Source of the DNA: Bradyrhizobium daqingense | Lineage (GTDB): Bacteria; Pseudomonadota; Alphaproteobacteria; Rhizobiales; Xanthobacteraceae | Direction: 5' to 3' | NCBI RefSeq assembly: GCF_021044685.1 | Contig: NZ_CP088014.1 | Location: forward strand, 6,248,001 to 6,312,000 | DNA: 64,000 bases | Part shown: positions 60,590 through 64,000 of the stretch, piece by piece | How positions within the stretch are numbered: position 1 is the first letter of the stretch | Layout: every line of letters starts with the position of its first letter | Position numbers and translations under genes: made by a program | The notes under the pieces: generated by a model | Told to the model about the DNA's origin: nothing | The model's input: the letters and a program-made list of their open reading frames with translations, nothing else | The model's database searches: none

Positions 60590-61840
60590 TTGTCCGACGT
60601 CAATGCCGACGATTGGGTGTCCTCCGGGCACCGTCCCATGGGTTTTCCCGAATTCGTCATCGTGATCGCGTCCATCATGGCGCTGAACCCGCTTGCGATG
60701 GACATGATGCTGCCGGCGCTGCCCAATATCGGCACCGCCTTCAAGATTCCTGTCGCCAACCATCTCCAGCTGGTGCTGTCGACCTTCCTGATCGGCTTCG
60801 GCGCGGGGCAGTTCATCATGGGCCCATTGTCGGACCGGTTCGGCCGCCGTCCCGTCTTGCTCGGCGGCATGACGGTCTATGCTGTCGCGAGCCTGCTCGC
60901 GATTGCAGCCCCCACGTTCGAAACGCTGCTGTTGGCTCGGGCGCTGCAGGGTTTTGGCACCGCGGCGACGCGGGTGATCGCGACCTCGATCGTCCGCGAC
61001 TGCTATGTCGGCCGCCGCATGGCGAGCGTGATGTCGCTCGCGATGATGGTGTTCATCGCAGTGCCGGTAGTCGCCCCGTCCTTCGGACAGGCAGTGCTTC
61101 TGGTATCGCAATGGCGCGGCATCTTTGTCGTGCTGACGCTGTACGGTCTGCTCGCGCTCGCATGGAGCGTGCTGCGCCTGCCGGAAACCCTGCCCGAGTC
61201 CGAGCGCCGCTCGCTGGCGCTTGGCGACGTGCTCGCGGCTTTCCGGCAGACCGTGACCCACCGACAGACCATCGGTTACGCGATTGCCGCGGGGAGTGTC
61301 ATGGGCGCGTTGTTCGCCTTTGTGTTCTCGGCGCAGCAGGTCTTCACCGGCATCTACCATCTTGGCCATTATTTCCCCCTGGCCTTTGCGGCGATCGCCG
61401 CAGGCGTTGCCATCGCGGGCTTCCTCAACGCGAGGCTGGTCGGGCGGCTCGGCATGCGCGTGATCTCGCACGGGGCCCTGACGCTTTACACCGCGGTCGC
61501 CGGCGTCATGCTGCTGACCGAAATCCTCGGCGTGCTGCCGCTGTCCCTGTTCATGGTGCTCTCCGCCCTGATGATGTTCTCGTTCGGCATGATGGTCGCC
61601 AACTTCACCGCGCTCGCCATGGAGCCGCAGGGCCATATCGCCGGCACCGCCTCCTCGCTCTACGGCTCGATCACGACGCTGATCGGGATCGTGGTCGGCA
61701 TGGCGATCGGCCAGAGCTTCGACGGCACGCTGCTGCCGTTCTCGGTCGGGTTCTTCCTGTCCACGCTCGCCGCGCTCGCGATCGTGCTGGTGGTGGAGAA
61801 GGGGCGGCTGTTCAGGCCGCATCATCGCCCGATCGCCTAA
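60590..61840 (+). CDS. MFS transporter, Bcr/CflA family
   Basis: 416 aa from a TTG at 60590, with AGGTGAG upstream. Twelve transmembrane helices are predicted. MFS motif A is GPLSDRFGRRPVLLGG. The early MDMMLPALPNI is the Asp-containing motif of the Bcr/CflA multidrug exporters. A proton-coupled efflux role is likely; the substrate is unknown. Confidence 0.9.
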   Translation: MSDVNADDWVSSGHRPMGFPEFVIVIASIMALNPLAMDMMLPALPNIGTAFKIPVANHLQLVLSTFLIGFGAGQFIMGPLSDRFGRRPVLLGGMTVYAVASLLAIAAPTFETLLLARALQGFGTAATRVIATSIVRDCYVGRRMASVMSLAMMVFIAVPVVAPSFGQAVLLVSQWRGIFVVLTLYGLLALAWSVLRLPETLPESERRSLALGDVLAAFRQTVTHRQTIGYAIAAGSVMGALFAFVFSAQQVFTGIYHLGHYFPLAFAAIAAGVAIAGFLNARLVGRLGMRVISHGALTLYTAVAGVMLLTEILGVLPLSLFMVLSALMMFSFGMMVANFTALAMEPQGHIAGTASSLYGSITTLIGIVVGMAIGQSFDGTLLPFSVGFFLSTLAALAIVLVVEKGRLFRPHHRPIA

Positions 61841-61893
61841 GGAACCAGCGCGCCGGCTCGATGTTGTACTGCAGCAAATCGAAAGGCCGCGGT

Positions 61894-62031
61894 ATGGAAC
61901 TGGACCACCACAACGACAATCGCGACGCGGAACCGCAGCAGACGGAGCATTCCGAGCCGGTGGGACAGACGGCATTTACGCGGCCTTTCGCGAGCGAGGG
62001 GCTCGAGCGGCTGCGCGACAGCCATTGCTGA
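61894..62031 (+). CDS. possible 45-aa protein
   Basis: 45 codons with AAAGG upstream encode a polar, His/Glu/Asp-rich peptide (MELDHHNDNRDAEPQQ... ending RLRDSHC). It is encoded between the Bcr/CflA gene and a convergent glycosyltransferase gene. Composition is protein-like, but the length leaves it uncertain. Confidence 0.35.
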   Translation: MELDHHNDNRDAEPQQTEHSEPVGQTAFTRPFASEGLERLRDSHC

Positions 62032-62037
62032 CACAAG

Positions 62038-63630
62038 TTAGTCCAGCGTCCGCCGGCTGGCGCTGAAATCATCGGCTACGCTCTCGGGAACCGCCTCGGT
62101 AAGCCGCGGCGGCGCTATCAGGACAATCACCTGCCGGGTCACACCGGGCCTGCCTGCCAGCGACGCTTGCACGGTGAACTCCCGCCTGACGACGTATCCG
62201 GCGCGCGCCGACACCCAGTGCATCCATCGATTGCAATAATCCTGGCCCCGGAAGCAGAGTGCTGCCCAACCCCGGTCCAGCGACCGCTGCAACGAGCCCA
62301 GGCTGCGTTGATAGTCGAATGCCCGTTCATGATGCGGATGGTCGGAACCATAGAAGGCCATGGCAAAGGCCAGCGGATCATCGCCGCTCACGATGCCGAG
62401 CGGCTTGTCCGTCAGCTCGCGCCATTCGCGTGTCAATTTGCTGGCCGCCTCTGCATAAAATTCGCGCCCTTCCTCGTAGCCGTGACCGTTGCGGTAGGCG
62501 GCGTGGATCGGCGCAGCGACCAGCACGGCGGCGAGCGCGACGCCTGCCGTGATCACGGTGAGATTGACCGTATAGAAGCGCTCGATCGGGTAGCTCGCGC
62601 CGCAGACCACGAGAACGGGGAACAGGAACAGCCCCTGCAACGCCCATAGCGAGGGCAGATCTGTGCCCATCACCAGCGACGTCGAGACCGGCAGCATGAT
62701 CGTGCCGATCGTGACGTAGAACAAAAGCCGCAATCCCGGACTCATGGCGGCGAAGTCGGCCGGAAACTGCTGCAGCCGCGTCCCGGCGATGAACATCCAG
62801 AGCACGGCCGGAACGCTCATCGCCGCCGCGAGCCCGAGCACGAAGTTCTTCGCCTCGCCGAGGGACATCGCGGCATAGCTGCCTGCGTGCACCAGTGCGT
62901 AGACGAAGGTCGATGCTCCCGTCGTTGCGAGCCAATGGATGTGTGGTGACAGCGCCGCGAGCCCGACGACGGTCGAGATCCAGGGCGAAGCCGAGGTGAA
63001 GTAGGCGCGCCGTGCCGGGTGGGCCAGCGCCGCAAATGCGAAACTCGCCACGAGAAAGATCGAATAATATTTGCCCAGCATTGCCAGCGCCATGGTGCAT
63101 CCCGCCGCGGCGGCCCAAGATGCGGCGCGCGTCTCGAAGGCGCGGAGGAAGCACCAGGTTGCCAGCGGCCAGGTCGCGAGCAGCACTGCATTGGCATTGA
63201 AGCGCTGGGCATGGAATTGATAGGCCGGCGTCAGCATCAGCAGCAAAAGCACTAGCACGCGCTTGTGCCCAGTCACGAATTGCCGCGCGATACGATCGAC
63301 GAACACCAGCGCAAGCCCGGCATTGGCCATTGCCATCAATTGCAGCGACCAGTCGGTGGACGGGAAGATCGCGGTCCAAGCGGCGACGACCCAGCCGCTC
63401 AACGGCGGATGCTTGTGATAGCCCCACTCGAAATTCCGGCCCAGCGTCCAGGCCTCGAGCGTATCAGGGTGGAGGCCGCCGCCGGCATAGGCGACGACCA
63501 GATAGAGTGTCCAGATCGCGACGAAGCAGCCGATGAGAAGCGGCACCGCCCAGCCGGCCTCGACACCATCGAGCCAACGCAGGAAAGGCCGCCGCCATTG
63601 TGCCGGCGCGCGATCCGACCTTTCGGCCAT
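62038..63630 (-). CDS. GT39-type membrane glycosyltransferase (ArnT-like)
   Basis: 530 aa from the ATG at 63630 (a TTG at 63666 is an alternative). About ten transmembrane helices are predicted. The first periplasmic loop shows GGLHPDTLEAWTLGRNFEWGYHKHPPLSGW, with the Asp/Glu and H-x-HPPL pattern of PMT/ArnT (GT39) enzymes that transfer sugars from polyprenyl phosphate. The C-terminal 110 residues form a soluble periplasmic domain with several Cys. Lipid A, a glycoprotein or O-antigen may be the acceptor. Confidence 0.85.
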   Translation of the reverse strand: MAERSDRAPAQWRRPFLRWLDGVEAGWAVPLLIGCFVAIWTLYLVVAYAGGGLHPDTLEAWTLGRNFEWGYHKHPPLSGWVVAAWTAIFPSTDWSLQLMAMANAGLALVFVDRIARQFVTGHKRVLVLLLLMLTPAYQFHAQRFNANAVLLATWPLATWCFLRAFETRAASWAAAAGCTMALAMLGKYYSIFLVASFAFAALAHPARRAYFTSASPWISTVVGLAALSPHIHWLATTGASTFVYALVHAGSYAAMSLGEAKNFVLGLAAAMSVPAVLWMFIAGTRLQQFPADFAAMSPGLRLLFYVTIGTIMLPVSTSLVMGTDLPSLWALQGLFLFPVLVVCGASYPIERFYTVNLTVITAGVALAAVLVAAPIHAAYRNGHGYEEGREFYAEAASKLTREWRELTDKPLGIVSGDDPLAFAMAFYGSDHPHHERAFDYQRSLGSLQRSLDRGWAALCFRGQDYCNRWMHWVSARAGYVVRREFTVQASLAGRPGVTRQVIVLIAPPRLTEAVPESVADDFSASRRTLD

Positions 63631-63783
63631 CGCCTGGAATGCAAAGTCGATCGACACGGGAATCAAATAAGGAAAGAGAAGCGAAAGGACGCCACATCTA
63701 TTTCAACAGAGAAGCAAATGGCAATGCTTGGAAACTGGAAGAGTTAAAGGCGTCCACCATCCCGACCGGCCGAGGACAGACAA

Positions 63784-63816
63784 ACGAAAACGGCGCCGCT
63801 GAGGACAGCGGCGCCG
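63784..63816 (-). terminator. Rho-independent terminator
   Basis: A perfect 11-bp stem CGGCGCCGCTG/CAGCGGCGCCG with a 4-nt loop (63791-63816) is followed on the minus strand by TTTTCGTTTG. It lies 40 nt past the stop of the binding-protein gene, which it ends. Confidence 0.9.
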
Positions 63817-63855
63817 CGTAACGATGAACATGAAGGGCGCGAGGGGCCCTTCCGC

Positions 63856-64000
63856 CTACTCCGTCTTGTCGATGTTCCAGAACACCGGCGTCGCGGGGCC
63901 GTCGAGCACGCCGGTCAGCGATTTGCGCCAGCCGCTCGGCAGCAGATACTGCCCCAGCGGAATGTAGATCACCTGCTCATAGGCCTGCTTCTGGATGTCG
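63856..64000 (-). CDS. ABC transporter substrate-binding protein, family 5 (3' end)
   Basis: Forty-seven C-terminal residues are in the window, ending TPVFWNIDKTE with TAG at 63858-63856. The pattern QAYEQVIYIPLGQYLLPSGWRKSLTG is the usual last part of peptide/nickel-type (DppA/OppA) binding proteins. The rest of the gene lies beyond the right edge. It would be a periplasmic receptor for a peptide or similar ligand. Confidence 0.88.
   Translation of the reverse strand, partial: DIQKQAYEQVIYIPLGQYLLPSGWRKSLTGVLDGPATPVFWNIDKTE

Noticed and set aside
60416..61975. 519-aa minus-strand frame opposite the Bcr/CflA gene
   Set aside because: His/Arg/Gln-rich shadow without motifs; the plus-strand MFS protein is clear.
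63600..63821. 73-aa plus-strand frame near the right end
   Set aside because: Overlaps the GT39 gene start and the terminator hairpin; composition looks non-coding.
1..64000. CRISPR array, rRNA operon, complete insertion sequence or prophage
   Set aside because: No regularly spaced repeats, no rRNA sequence and no transposase or phage structural genes were seen.

Overview
The window looks like a chromosomal segment of a Bradyrhizobium-type alphaproteobacterium. Evidence is high GC with strong G/C third positions, a Pho box and a sigma54 promoter of rhizobial form, long palindromic intergenic repeats typical of Bradyrhizobium and Rhodopseudomonas, small Tat or signal-peptide proteins with W/R-rich or G/H-rich sequence, and many PotABCD- and TrpX-like transport genes. 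This assignment is an inference from sequence style; no rRNA gene is present.

Layout. 0-10 kb holds stress and housekeeping genes, mostly on the minus strand: a CYTH-CHAD polyphosphate-type protein behind a perfect Pho box, a secreted amidohydrolase, HdeD, a small Tat protein, a 14-TM MFS exporter, glutaminase and a FAD/Rieske oxidoreductase. 9.7-15.6 kb is a nitrogen-scavenging unit: a divergent GntR regulator, then ATPase, binding protein, two permeases and an Asp/Glu/hydantoin racemase, preceded by a sigma54 promoter and an NtrC-like site. 15.7-25.5 kb is mixed: small envelope proteins (one frameshifted), an RMF-like peptide, a HAMP-PAS receptor with no output domain, gamma carbonic anhydrase, DUF3126, cysE, membrane proteins and a PRC-barrel protein. 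25.5-37.6 kb contains a TrpX-like binding protein, a 1136-aa SAM/adenylate-cyclase/AAA/TPR protein, a LysR module bracketed by a complete and a truncated copy of an alpha/beta hydrolase, a zinc-finger protein and a flavin monooxygenase.

37.7-58.9 kb is the most interesting part. It opens with a tRNA-Leu(UAA) gene interrupted by a 206-nt group I intron. Next come cysD and cysNC (PAPS synthesis), two PAPS-dependent sulfotransferases and an O-antigen polymerase/ligase-type protein. An ABC polysaccharide exporter (Wzm/Wzt) follows with an unknown partner protein and a GT-A glycosyltransferase. The last block is a nucleotide-sugar pathway: radical SAM enzyme, heptose kinase HddA, transketolase split into two genes, a ColD-like PLP 3-dehydratase with His in place of the catalytic Lys, phosphoheptose isomerase GmhA, an SDR epimerase/dehydrogenase and an Fcl/ColC-like synthase. 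Together these suggest an exported, probably sulfated polysaccharide with an unusual deoxy, heptose-derived or branched sugar. The final product is not determined by the sequence.

58.9-64 kb carries two polytopic lipid-linked-sugar glycosyltransferases (GT87 and GT39 types), a Bcr/CflA exporter and the 3' end of a family-5 binding protein with a strong terminator.
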